Assembly (NCBI GenBank): GCA_963797635.1
Contig: CAWCPZ010000006.1
Location: forward strand, 1-64,000
Direction: 5' to 3'
Source: JAOUEA01 sp963797635
GTDB lineage: Bacteria; Actinomycetota; UBA4738; HRBIN12
Length of the DNA: 64,000 bases
Positions 26,527 to 35,235 of the stretch are shown one piece after another. Below the pieces are notes generated by a model. It saw only the letters and a list, made by a program, of their open reading frames with translations. It made no database searches and was not told the DNA's origin. Positions within the stretch are counted from its first letter, which is position 1, and each line of letters starts with the position of its first letter. Both the position numbers and the translations under genes were made by a program.

Positions 26527-27585
26527 CTACCCGTGTCCCACGGCGTTGAATCGCAGGATCAACCGCTCCGATCCAGCGGCCGCTGCCCACCGCTCGATCG
26601 CATCCCTCGTAACGGCTCCCCCGCCCAAGCGACGACGACCGAGGTATCAGGCGCCATGAAGGAACCGATCCGCTTGAGTCTCCTGGCCGAGATACCCTCG
26701 TCCTGCCCACAGCCCGTAGAGGGCTCCGGCGACCAACCCGAAGATCGCCCACGAGATCCCGACGACCAGCCCGCTATCGACCGCTCCGAGTGCCCCGCCA
26801 CCGCCGACGAAGCCGACGATCGCACCGTAGACGAGACCGAAACCGCCCAGCTGACGATGTCGCTCTTCGACATGGCAGCCGTGCCGGTGGTGGGATCGAT
26901 GACCCGGCGCCTGCCTTCCTCGTTCGCCTGGATCACGATTTCCACCTGGGGTTCGCGGGGATCGGCGCGCTTGGCGGTGCCCGAATCTCCCAGCGCTTCC
27001 CGAGCACCATGCTCTCCCTTTGAAACGCAGGAGCACCATGCTCAGCACGGCGGCTTGGTCGGGTGAGGGCGCGCCGCCGGACGCTCCGGAGGTTTCGACC
27101 GAATGAGACGATCCGCGAAGACCTCGGCGGAGAGATCCGGCGATCGCCGCGATGCTCGCCGTCGTCGCCTGCAGCGACGACACCGAGGAGAGCATGCGTT
27201 CGGGGTCGGACCCCTGGATGAACGCCGCGATCGTGGAGGAATCGGCCGGCAGCTGGTGACCGATCCGCTTCAACTCGTCCTTCGTGAGGAGGTGTTCGGT
27301 GAAGTAGGCATAGAGCGCCTCCGCAGATGGCTCCGAGGACCCCCAGATCCCGAAGCGACCGCTCCAGCCGCTCCGACGAGCAGTCCGAACAGACCCCACG
27401 TCAGCGCGGGGGTCAACACACCGGCGACGGTCCGCCGAGGGTCATACACGCGAGCCGTTCGCTTAGCTCCGACCACAAGGACGACCTCGTCGAGAATCGT
27501 TCCCCCGTCGGCCCTGAATCGCCTTCCCCATGTGGCCGTGCACCTTCGAGGCGCGCTTAGCGCCGGTGAAGCACGCCACCAGCAC
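26527..27585 (-). CDS. DUF1269-like glycine-zipper membrane protein (several frame breaks)
   Basis: The GTG at 27585 follows GGGAGG and begins 'MLVACFTGAKRASKVHGH', the usual opening of this family. After frame changes the chain continues 'LDEVVLVVGAKRTARVYDPR', 'TPALTWGLFGLLVGAAGA', 'YAYFTEHLLTKDELKRIGHQ', 'EIVIQANEEGRRRVIDPTTG', 'LVYGAIVGFVGGGGALGAVD', 'VGISWAIFGLVAGALYGLWA' and ends 'AAAAGSERLILRFNAVGHG'. The two glycine-rich membrane hairpins suggest a tandem or fused version of about 350 residues. The role is unknown. At least three indels are needed. Confidence 0.55.
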
Positions 27586-27623
27586 GCAGAACCTCCCGTC
27601 TCGCCCCTCTCGCGATCTCACGC

Positions 27624-29164
27624 TCATCCGGCTTGGTGCTCGATCCCGTGGCTGGGATCCGGTAGCTCGTCGTGCTCCTGGACGAGCGTGGTGACGAACT
27701 GGATGATCGGTCCGATCTGGAGATGCGTCTCGGGCGAGAAGTCGCCCGGTTCGGCGGCGTGTATGGGTCGGGTGTCCCCGTCTTGATCGGAGGCTCGACC
27801 ACCAGCGACTTCAGGAATGCGCCGGCCGCCGCCGCGATCGGGTGCAGCACCCAGGCGTGCGGGAAGTCGACCTGGTGCTCCTCGCGGGGGTCCCATTCGA
27901 GGTTGTAGATCAGCGGCATGTTCAGCGGCGACCAGGTCGAGTAGAAGTCGTCCTGCTTGAACAGATGGACCTTCCATTGGTGCCACTTGGCCGCCTGGAG
28001 CCGGTTCCCCTGGAGGTGCAGGATGATGTCGCGACCCGACTCCTCGGCGTCGCCGAGCAGGAAGTCGCGCATGTCCATGCCGTCGATCATCCGGTCGCGG
28101 GGACCTTCGCGCCGGCGACGTTCAGCAGCGTCGTGTACCAGTCGACCGCGTGCACGAGTTCGTTGCTGACCTTCCCGGCGGGCACCTTCCCCGGCCACCG
28201 AACGATGCAGGACGTCCGGTTCGACCCCTCCAGTGCGGTGAACAAGCCGCCGCGCCACGGCCCCGAGAACCGTGCCACTGACCTCCGACCGGGTCCGGAT
28301 CGATCGCCGGGAAGTGGTAGGTGGTGTCGGCGCCGTTGTCGGAGGCCCAGACGACGATCGTGTCGTCCGCGATCCCGAGCTCGTCGAGCTTGTCGAGGAC
28401 CACCCGGTGAAGTCGTCCATCTGGGTGAGGATGTCGCCCCAGTTCCCGCGCTTGGTCTTGCCCGCGTACTCCGGGTCGGGGATCGGCGGGATATGCACCT
28501 GCGTGTAGGGCAGGTAGACGTAGAACGGCTTGCCCGCCTCCTTCGACCGCGCATGAAGTCGGTCGCCCACTCGGTGATCTTGCGATCGAACCCGGCGCGG
28601 AACTCCGCGTCGTAGGTGGCGACCACCTCGTGCTTCTCGCCCTTCTTCCGCGAGAAGATCGGCTCCGGCTCGAGCGGGATCTTCGCGGGGCCGGCATACG
28701 GCTCGGCGGTCACGTCTCCGTTCGGGAAGTACGACTGCATCGTCCACAAGACCTCGTCGGCGGTGCGCGGGCTCCACACGGCCTCGTCGAAGCCGAAATC
28801 GACCGGGCTTCGGCTCTCGGGGTCGCTGCCCAGGTGCCACTTGCCCCACATCCCCGTCGCGTACCCGGCATCGGACAGCGCCTGGGCGGTCGTCACCTCC
28901 CAGCGCGTCAGCCCGTCCGGGCCGCCCGCGATCGGCACCGCTTGTGTGCCCGAGCGGATCGCGTGGCGACCGGTCAACAGCGCCGACGGCTCGGCGTGCA
29001 CTGCGCCTCGACGTTGAAGTTCAGAAGCTTCAGGCCCTCGGCGGCGAGGGCGTCGATCCGTGGGTGGGCGCGCCGCGGAGGACGCCGCCGCCGTAGCAGC
29101 CGAGCTCACCCCACCCGAAGTTGTCCCAGAAGAAGAACACGATGTTCGGCTGCTTGTCGCTCAT
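27624..29164 (-). CDS. Arylsulfatase-type sulfatase with CTPSR motif (several frame breaks)
   Basis: This is an alkaline-phosphatase-superfamily sulfatase of about 512 residues. The N-terminus is 'MSDKQPNIVFFFWDNFGWGE', supplying the metal-binding Asp. The active-site motif reads C-T-P-S-R followed by 'ALLTGRHAIRSGTQAVP'; the cysteine would become formylglycine. Later blocks are 'ATGMWGKWHLGSDPESRSPV', 'FYVYLPYTQVHIPPIPDPEY', 'IVVWASDNGADTTYHFPAID' and 'LIYNLEWDPREEHQVDFPHA', and the end is 'DPSHGIEHQAG'. There is no signal peptide, so it looks cytosolic. At least five frame changes are needed, one at the CTPSR site itself. The FGE at 24718 is its probable activator. Confidence 0.82.
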
Positions 29165-29461
29165 CGACTGGTGCCTCTGCTTGGGCCACGTTAGAGCCGT
29201 GGCAGCCCTCACTCGATAGTCGTCTGGCCTTCGCAAGGCCACGCTCGCTTGCCACTGGTGATTCTCCCCACTGGGATTCAGGAAGTCGAATCGCCCAAGG
29301 AGTGCTTGAGCGCAGAGAGCCCCCAGTGCTCATGCGAATCCGACGGACCTCCTGATGTGCATGGCGACTGCGGTGGGGCTCAAGCTGGGCACGTGATCTG
29401 AGACCAGTGCCCTGATTCGGCAGTCGAATCGATATGCCCTTTGAACAGGACGTTCTCTCGG
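29165..29461. other. Spacer between sulfatase and tRNA-Val
   Basis: Just under 300 bases with no credible gene. It probably contains the sulfatase promoter, but no convincing box pair was found. Confidence 0.4.
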
Positions 29462-29534
29462 TGGGCGCTGAGGGTCTCGAACCCCCGACCTTCGCCTTGT
29501 AAGGGCGACGCTCTGCCAGCTGAGCTAAGCGCCC
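29462..29534 (-). tRNA. tRNA-Val (anticodon UAC)
   Basis: The 73-base cloverleaf has acceptor GGGCGCT paired with AGCGCCC, D-arm GCTCAGCTGGCAGAGC, anticodon loop CTTACAA (anticodon TAC) on a TCGCC/GGCGA stem, and T-loop TTCGAGA. CC follows the discriminator A in the chromosome. Its 3' 50 bases are the core of the attachment-type repeats at 21812 and 24529, so this is the intact target gene of an integration hotspot. Confidence 0.95.
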
Positions 29535-29800
29535 GAGCGTTCCGTGTGACCGCATGCCCGGCACACCACCTCGCCCAGGGTCACCGACAGGCGTGTTCCT
29601 CCGCATGCGGAGCAGCGATCGAGCCCTTCGGCCCAGTCCTGGCGCTCCTGCACGCACGTCGGGCAGATCAGCACCTGCCGCCCGCCCGCGACCGCCCGCA
29701 CCCATGGAGCATCCCGCTTGCCGGGATCGTAGGTTGGGCGACCGCAGAGGGAACATCCCGGTCGGTCACCCCTCGAGGGCGCACCGTCCAACGGCCTCAC
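29525..29800 (-). CDS. Small double zinc-ribbon protein
   Basis: The 91-residue protein has four CxxC pairs: 'GCSLCGRP', 'LICPTCVQE', 'RCSACGGTR' and 'VVCRACGHTE'. This is enough for two structural zinc ribbons. GTG start at 29800; TATCCT about 10 bases upstream would suit a leaderless message. Its 3' end overlaps the 5' ten bases of tRNA-Val. Such small ribbons often act as nucleic-acid or protein adaptors, but no specific role can be given. Confidence 0.65.
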   Translation of the reverse strand: MRPLDGAPSRGDRPGCSLCGRPTYDPGKRDAPWVRAVAGGRQVLICPTCVQERQDWAEGLDRCSACGGTRLSVTLGEVVCRACGHTERSGA

Positions 29801-29833
29801 GACCAGGAAGGATACCCCCGTCGGGGACCTCGT

Positions 29834-30277
29834 TCAGGACCCGTCGCGACGACGACGCATCCTGGGCGGATACCCCGTTCGCGCCGCGTCGAAGATCGGG
29901 AGCGAGCGTTCTCGCGCCAACTCGCGCAGGAACCGATCCTCGCTCAGCTCGAACCGGCGCCACTCCCCGTCGGCGTCGACCAGCACGACCGACTTCGGGC
30001 TCATGACCGTCTTGGGCTCCACGTAGGCCTCCACGCCCGAGTGGGCATCCAGCCACGTGACCAGTTCGTCGCGTCGCTCGGGCGCACGCGGCACCTTCTT
30101 GATGTCCCGGTAGACCTGCTCCCGGCGCTTGTCGAACTCGTACCGGCCGGGCCGGCCTCCTTCGACGCGCGGTTGGGGCGTGAATCGGTCCGCCACCGCT
30201 CCGGCACGGGCCGTGAGCCACTTGAACGCCGCGATCAGCAGCAGCAGGCCGATCAGCACGGGGATGAGGCGGATCAT
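29834..30277 (-). CDS. Single-pass membrane protein of unknown function
   Basis: The 147-residue protein has an N-terminal anchor 'MIRLIPVLIGLLLLIAAFKW' and a charged cytoplasmic part. That part includes 'RREQVYRDIKKVPRAPERRD' and 'KSVVLVDADGEWRRFELSED', ending basic. The open frame extends far upstream through the opposite-strand ABC genes, but the ATG at 30277 with its anchor is the natural start. No family is recognised. Confidence 0.65.
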   Translation of the reverse strand: MIRLIPVLIGLLLLIAAFKWLTARAGAVADRFTPQPRVEGGRPGRYEFDKRREQVYRDIKKVPRAPERRDELVTWLDAHSGVEAYVEPKTVMSPKSVVLVDADGEWRRFELSEDRFLRELARERSLPIFDAARTGYPPRMRRRRDGS

Positions 30278-30442
30278 GGCTGAACGATAGGTCAGATGCC
30301 CCCTGGCGGTGGATAGGTCGAAGGTCCTGGGTTGCGTTCGAGCGCCGCTTGCGGCATGTTCCGTGGTCTGGAACACTCCGCCCGCCAGGCGTGACGCGTC
30401 AGCATCGCGCTGGGCGATCGGGGAGAGAGGGGACTCCACGAC

Positions 30443-31576
30443 GTGAGTGGCGAACAAGGCTCCGTGCAACTGCGCCAATTGGTGAAGCGTTTCGGCAGCG
30501 TCGCCGCGGTCGACGGCATCGACATCGAGGTCGAGCCCGGGGAGTTCCTGTCGCTGCTGGGACCCTCCGGCTGCGGCAAGACCACCACCCTGCGCATGCT
30601 CGCCGGCTTCGAGGAACCCACCGAGGGCGACATCATCATCTCGGGCGAGCCGGTCCAGGGGATCCCGCCCCACAAGCGCGACGTCAACACGGTGTTCCAG
30701 CACTACGCGCTCTTCCCGCACATGACCGTGGCCGAGAACGTCGCCTACGGCCTCCGCCAGAAGAAGACGCCCAAGGAAGACATCAACCGCAAGGTGGGCG
30801 AGGCGCTCGAGATGGTGAAGATGTCGCCGCTCGCCAACCGCAAGCCGCGCCAGATGTCCGGTGGCCAGCAGCAGCGCGTCGCGCTGGCCCGCGCCCTGGT
30901 GAACCGCCCCAGCCTGCTCCTGTTGGACGAACCGCTCGGCGCCCTCGACCGCAAGCTCCGCGAGGAGATGCAGATCGAGCTGAAGCTGATCCAGTCCCAG
31001 GTGGGCACCACGTTCATCTTCGTGACCCACGACCAGCAGGAAGCGCTCTCCATGAGCGACCGCATCGCGGTCATGCTCGACGGGCACGTGGAGCAGCTCG
31101 CCGACCCCGACACGATCTACGACTCCCCCGCCACCGCGTTCGTCGCCGGGTTCATCGGCCAGCAGAACTTCTTCGACGGCACCGCCCGCGAGACCGGTCG
31201 CGTGGTCCAGGGCGACGGCTGGACGATCCGCGCGGCCGCCGAGGCGCCCGACGTCGTCGAGGGCGGCGACGCCCTGGCCGCCGTCCGACCCGAAGCCATC
31301 GTGCTCAGCGAGACCCAGCCCGCGAACGGCGAGAACGCGGTCTCGGGCACGCTCGCCAGCGTCTCGCACCTGGGCGACGTGATCCAGTTCGTGATCATGA
31401 CGCCCGGGCGCAAGGAGATCCTCGCCCGCTTGCCCCGGCCCCGCGCTCCGCGGCTCGACGTGGGTTCCGAGGTGTGGTGCGCCTGGGCCGCCGAGCACAC
31501 GCACGTCTTCTCCGCAGACCAAGCCGACATCGTTCTAGCCGATCCCGCCGAAGAAACGGCGCCGGCTTCCGCCTGA
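30443..31576 (+). CDS. potA: Polyamine-type ABC transporter ATP-binding protein (PotA-like)
   Basis: The 377-residue ATPase has Walker A 'LGPSGCGKTT', signature 'MSGGQQQRVALARAL', Walker B 'LLLLDEPLGALD' and H-loop 'FIFVTHDQQEAL'. A C-terminal TOBE domain follows, with 'FFDGTARETGRVVQGDG' and 'VRPEAIVLS'. It belongs to the PotA/PotG branch that energises import of spermidine/putrescine and related compounds. GTG start at 30443 after GAGGGGA. First gene of an operon that continues through the binding protein, two permeases and the urease-like subunits. The cargo may be a polyamine or another cationic or ureido compound. Confidence 0.92.
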   Translation: MSGEQGSVQLRQLVKRFGSVAAVDGIDIEVEPGEFLSLLGPSGCGKTTTLRMLAGFEEPTEGDIIISGEPVQGIPPHKRDVNTVFQHYALFPHMTVAENVAYGLRQKKTPKEDINRKVGEALEMVKMSPLANRKPRQMSGGQQQRVALARALVNRPSLLLLDEPLGALDRKLREEMQIELKLIQSQVGTTFIFVTHDQQEALSMSDRIAVMLDGHVEQLADPDTIYDSPATAFVAGFIGQQNFFDGTARETGRVVQGDGWTIRAAAEAPDVVEGGDALAAVRPEAIVLSETQPANGENAVSGTLASVSHLGDVIQFVIMTPGRKEILARLPRPRAPRLDVGSEVWCAWAAEHTHVFSADQADIVLADPAEETAPASA

Positions 31577-31596
31577 CCTAGGAAGGGGAACCACGC

Positions 31597-32800
31597 ATGA
31601 CCGATCGAGACGACGAGAAGGTCACCAGGATCCTGGCGCCGCGCGATACGGCGCAGCGGGTGTCCAGGCGACTCTTCATCCAGGGCGGCGCCGTGGCCCT
31701 GTTCTCCGGGAGCGTGCTGCTCGCCGCCTGTAGCAGCGACAGCGACGCGAACCCGTCGGCCGGAGGCGCGCCCACCGGGAGCACCGGCACCGGTGAGGTC
31801 GAGGACCAGCTGAACTTCTACCACTGGGCCGAGTACGACGACCCCAAGCTGTTCAAGCAGTTCACCGACGAGTTCGGCGCCACCACGAAGATCGACATCT
31901 ACGCCTCGAACGAGGAGATGATCGCCAAGCTCAACGCGGCGCAGGGCACCGCGGGCTACGACATCGTGGTGCCGACCGGCGTCTACATCCCGCAGATGGT
32001 GCAGCTCGGCCTGCTCGCCGAGCTCGACCTGGCGAACATCCCCAACTTCAAGAACATCGAGACCCAGTACACGAACCAGCCCTGGGACCCCGACAACCTG
32101 CACTCGGTGTGCAAGGACTGGGGTTCGACCGGCTGGATCTACGACACCGAGGCGATCGACGGCGAGATCAACACCTGGAACGACTTCATCGAGGCCGCGC
32201 AAGGTCCCGCCAGCGGAAGACTGTCCGTGCTGGACGCTCCGGCCGACCTGTGCGGCATCTACTTCTGGGCCAACGGGATCGACTGGACCACCGAGGACCA
32301 GGCCGACCTGGACGCGTGCCAGGAGTTCATCGTCAACGAGCTGGCGCCGCACATCAAGGCGTTCGACTCCTACCCGGGCATCGCGCTGACGCAAGGCAAC
32401 TACGCGCTCAGCCAGGCGTGGAACGGTGACGCCCGCCAGGGTCTGATCGCCGTCCAGGACAAGGACCCCGAGCGGTACAAGTGGGGCCTGGGCGCACCCA
32501 AGACCGAGCTGTGGATGGACAACTGGTGCATCCTCGCCGAGGCCGAGAACGTCAACGCCGCCTACGCGTGGATCAACTTCATCCTGCAGCCCGAGATCTC
32601 CCTGAAGGACCTCGAGTTCCACGGCTACAACACCGGCATCAAGGGCGTGCAGGAGCAGGCGGAAGCGGCCGACCTCCCCTACCTCGACCTGGTGTTCTTC
32701 GACGAGGCGCAGGTGGCCACGTTCGAGGCCGGCGCCGTGAACTCCGCGACGGAGACCTTGGTGAAGATCTGGGACGAGGCAGGCGAAGGCGACGAGGCAG
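31597..32800 (+). CDS. potD: Polyamine-type ABC substrate-binding lipoprotein (PotD-like); open into the permease
   Basis: The N-terminus carries a twin-arginine-like 'SRRLFIQGGAVALFSGS' and a lipobox 'LLAAC', so it is a lipoprotein on the outer face of the membrane. The mature part follows the PotD/PotF plan: 'LNFYHWAEYDDPKLFKQFTD', 'MIAKLNAAQGTAGYDIVVPT', 'GSTGWIYDTEAID', 'YALSQAWNGDARQGLIAVQD', 'LWMDNWCILAEAENVNAAYA'. The natural C-terminus is near 'ETLVKIWDEAGEG' (about 32790), but no stop occurs and the frame runs on into the permease. This is either a true fusion or a lost stop caused by an indel. The end coordinate given is therefore approximate. Confidence 0.88.
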
Positions 32801-33720
32801 GGCACGCGAAGGGGATCGGGCGAGTCGAAGAGCTGTCGCCACGCTTCGCGCTCGCGATCCCGGCTGCGATCCTGTTCATCCTGTTCTTCCTGGTCCCGGT
32901 CGCGTTCATCGCCTACTACTCGTTCGGGTACAAGCCGTTCTTCCTGACGGGCTTGACGATCGCCACGGACAAGCTGTCGTTCTCGAACTACGGCGATGCG
33001 CTGTCGGGGACGTTCCTCGAGACCTTCAAGGGCACGCTGCAGATCTCGATCCTGGGGACCTTCATCTGCCTGGTGATCGGGTTCCCGTTCGCGTACTGGC
33101 TCGCGGTGCGCGTGAGCCCGAAGTGGCGAGGGCTGCTGCTGGGCCTGGTGATCGTGCCGTTCTGGACCAACTTCCTGGTCCGCACGATCGGCTGGCGCAT
33201 CCTGCTCGCCCCTGAAGGGCCGGTGTCCGGGATCCTCAAGGCCATCGGCATACGCGACGCTCCCCTCGCCGTGCTCGACACGCGGTTCGCCGTGCAGCTC
33301 GGCGTCGTCTACAACTACCTGCCGCTGATGATCCTGCCGTTGTTCGTGGCGCTCGACCGACTGGAACCGGCCTTGCGTGAAGCGTCCAAGGACCTGGGTG
33401 CCAGCCGCTGGAAGACGATGCGTCAGGTGACGATCCCGCTGGCGATGCCGGGCATCGTCGCCGGCACGCTGCTGGTGTTCATCCCGCTGACGGGCGACTA
33501 CATCACCGCAGCCGTCCTGGGTGGCGCGAAGGGCAACATGGTGGGTCGCATGGTGGCCGACCAGTTCCTGGTGGCGCAGAACTGGGCGTTGGGCTCGGCG
33601 ATGGCCATGGTCCTGATCGCCATGATCCTGCTCACCGTCGGCCTGTTCGCCCTGATCGGGCTGGCGGCGCGTGCCCTGATCCAGCGGAACCGTCGCGTCA
33701 CGCTTGCAGGAGGTGCCGGC
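32801..33720 (+). CDS. potB: Polyamine-type ABC permease (PotB-like), in frame with the binding protein
   Basis: The six-helix permease begins around 'LSPRFALAIPAAILFILFFL', with 'GTFICLVIGFPFAYWLAVRV' and 'IVPFWTNFLVRTIGWRILLA'. The cytoplasmic coupling loop 'ALREASKDLGASRWKTMRQV' then 'TIPLAMPG' is the EAA motif that docks on the ATPase. It has no start codon or stop of its own. It is continuous with the binding protein upstream and with the GTG-initiated PotC frame downstream. A canonical permease has a cytoplasmic N-terminus, whereas the fused lipoprotein is outside, so separate proteins are more likely in the cell. Confidence 0.82.
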
Positions 33721-34641
33721 GTGAGCACCGAGGTCACGACCGCCGAGCAGCCCGTCACCCGCGCCGAACCCGTGCGGCGCGAAGCCGCGGCCGCGACTGG
33801 ACGAGCGTCCTGCTCCGGATCTGGGGCATCCTCGTCTACGGCTTCTTGTTCCTGCCGATCTTCATCATCATGGCCTACTCGTTCAACAAGGGCCGAGCGT
33901 TGCTGGCCTGGGACGGGTTCGGGTTCGATTGGTACAAGACCCTGCCCGACAACCCGGTGATCCGAGGCGCGATCACCACCTCGTTGAAGGCGGCGGTGGG
34001 CTCGGCCATCATCGCGACCATCCTCGGGTCGCTCGCCGGCATCGCGCTCGCGAGGCGACCGGGCAAGTGGGTCATCGTCTTCATGGCGCTCGTCTTCCTG
34101 GTGCTTGGTCACGCCCGAGATCGTCGACGCGATCGCGCTGCTGATCTGGTACGTGCGCATCAAGGGACCCTTCGGACCGGACTTCGCCGGCGTGGGTGAC
34201 AACTACGGACTGCTCCGATTGTGGATCGGCCATGCCCTCTTCTCGACGGCCGTGGTCACCTTGATCGTGCGCGCACGATTGGCGGGACTCGACGAGTCGC
34301 TCGAGGAGGCGGGAGCCGACCTCTACGCCGCGCCGTTCACGCGGTTCCGCCAGATCACGCTGCCGCTCATGATGCCGGCCGTGCTGGCCGGTGCGCTGCT
34401 GGCGTTCAGCCTGTCGCTGGACAACACGATCATCTCGACGTTCGTCAGCGTCGCCGGCGCCTCGCCGTGGCCGGTGTACGTGTTCAGCGCCCTGCGCAGC
34501 ATCCTGCGGCCGGAGATCGCCGCGGTCTCGACGCTGATGCTCCTGCTCACGCTCATCGCGCTCAGCCTGGTCGCGCTGGTGCTCCGGCGGAGCGGTGATT
34601 CGGCCGAAGAGGTCGCCAAGACGATCACCGGCGCCGGGTAG
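33721..34641 (+). CDS. potC: Polyamine-type ABC permease (PotC-like) (two frame breaks)
   Basis: GTG 33721 follows GCAGGAGGTGCC. After a short charged head (VSTEVTTAEQPVTRAEPVRR) a shift near 33800 leads to 'LVYGFLFLPIFIIMAYSFNK' and 'SLKAAVGSAIIATILGSLAG'. A second shift near 34110 leads to 'LVTPEIVDAIALLIWYVRIK' and the coupling loop 'LDESLEEAGADLYAAPFTRF'. It ends 'SAEEVAKTITGAG'. This is the second membrane subunit of the importer. Its TAG overlaps the GTG of the urease gamma-beta gene (TAGTG), which ties importer and hydrolase to one transcript. Confidence 0.85.
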
Positions 34642-35234
34642 TGCACCTCACCCCCACCGAAGAGGACCGCCTCCGTGTCTTCACCGCCGCGCAGTTGGCG
34701 CGCGCGACGCTCGCCCGCGGGCTGGCGCTGAACGCCCCCGAGGCGATCGCGCTGGTCTGCGACGAACTCCACCTGGCGGCGCGCGCCGGCGGGACCTACG
34801 AGGAGGTCGTGGAGGCGGGCCGCAGCGCCGCCGACGTGGACGTGATCTTCGGGGTCGCGGACGTGGTGCCCGAGATCCGCGTCGAGGTGCTGCTCGACGA
34901 AGGCACCCGGTTGATCGTGCTGACCGAACCGTTCGGTCCCGCGTCGGTCGACGGCCCGGGCGCCGTGCGGTTCGGCGAGGGTGACGTGGCGCTCGTGCCC
35001 GACCGGGAGCGCCGGCGGATCACGGTCACGAACACCGGCCGTCGCCCGGTGCGCGTGTCGTCCCACTACCCGTTCTGGCAGGTGAACCCGTCGTTGTCGT
35101 TCGATCGCGAGGCCGCGCGCGGGTTCCGCCTGGACCTGCCGGCGGGCGATTCGCTGCGGTGGGCTCCGGACGAGACCCACGAGGTCGACCTGGTGGCCTA
35201 CGGCGGCGGCGGCGATCCCACCGGGGAGGCCTGA
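34641..35234 (+). CDS. ureAB: Urease gamma-beta fused subunit (UreAB-type)
   Basis: The 197-residue fusion has a gamma domain, 'MHLTPTEEDRLRVFTAAQLA' followed by 'LARGLALNAPEAIALVCDEL' and 'GVADVVPEIRVEVLLDEGTR'. The beta domain starts after residue about 100 with 'ITVTNTGRRPVRVSSHYPFW' and 'DREAARGFRLDLPAGDSLRW'. Fused gamma-beta subunits are known in some bacteria (for example Helicobacter UreA). In the gamma part the 'VFGVADVV' loop replaces the usual VMPGVxEMI, so it is divergent. Start GTG overlaps the permease stop; the alpha subunit follows one base later. Confidence 0.85.
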   Translation: MHLTPTEEDRLRVFTAAQLARATLARGLALNAPEAIALVCDELHLAARAGGTYEEVVEAGRSAADVDVIFGVADVVPEIRVEVLLDEGTRLIVLTEPFGPASVDGPGAVRFGEGDVALVPDRERRRITVTNTGRRPVRVSSHYPFWQVNPSLSFDREAARGFRLDLPAGDSLRWAPDETHEVDLVAYGGGGDPTGEA

Positions 35235-35235
35235 G

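Noticed and set aside
21812..29460. Search for an integrase, transposase or replication gene inside the repeat-bounded segments
   Set aside because: None of the frames shows the tyrosine or serine recombinase motifs, so no mobile-element enzyme is annotated.
29834..31522. Long minus-strand frame of 562 codons across the potA gene
   Set aside because: Only its last 147 codons, from ATG 30277, have coding character. The rest is the antisense shadow of the ATPase gene in GC-rich DNA.
31117..32805. Long minus-strand frame opposite the binding-protein gene
   Set aside because: Low-complexity composition, no motif, and fully opposite a well-supported PotD-like gene.
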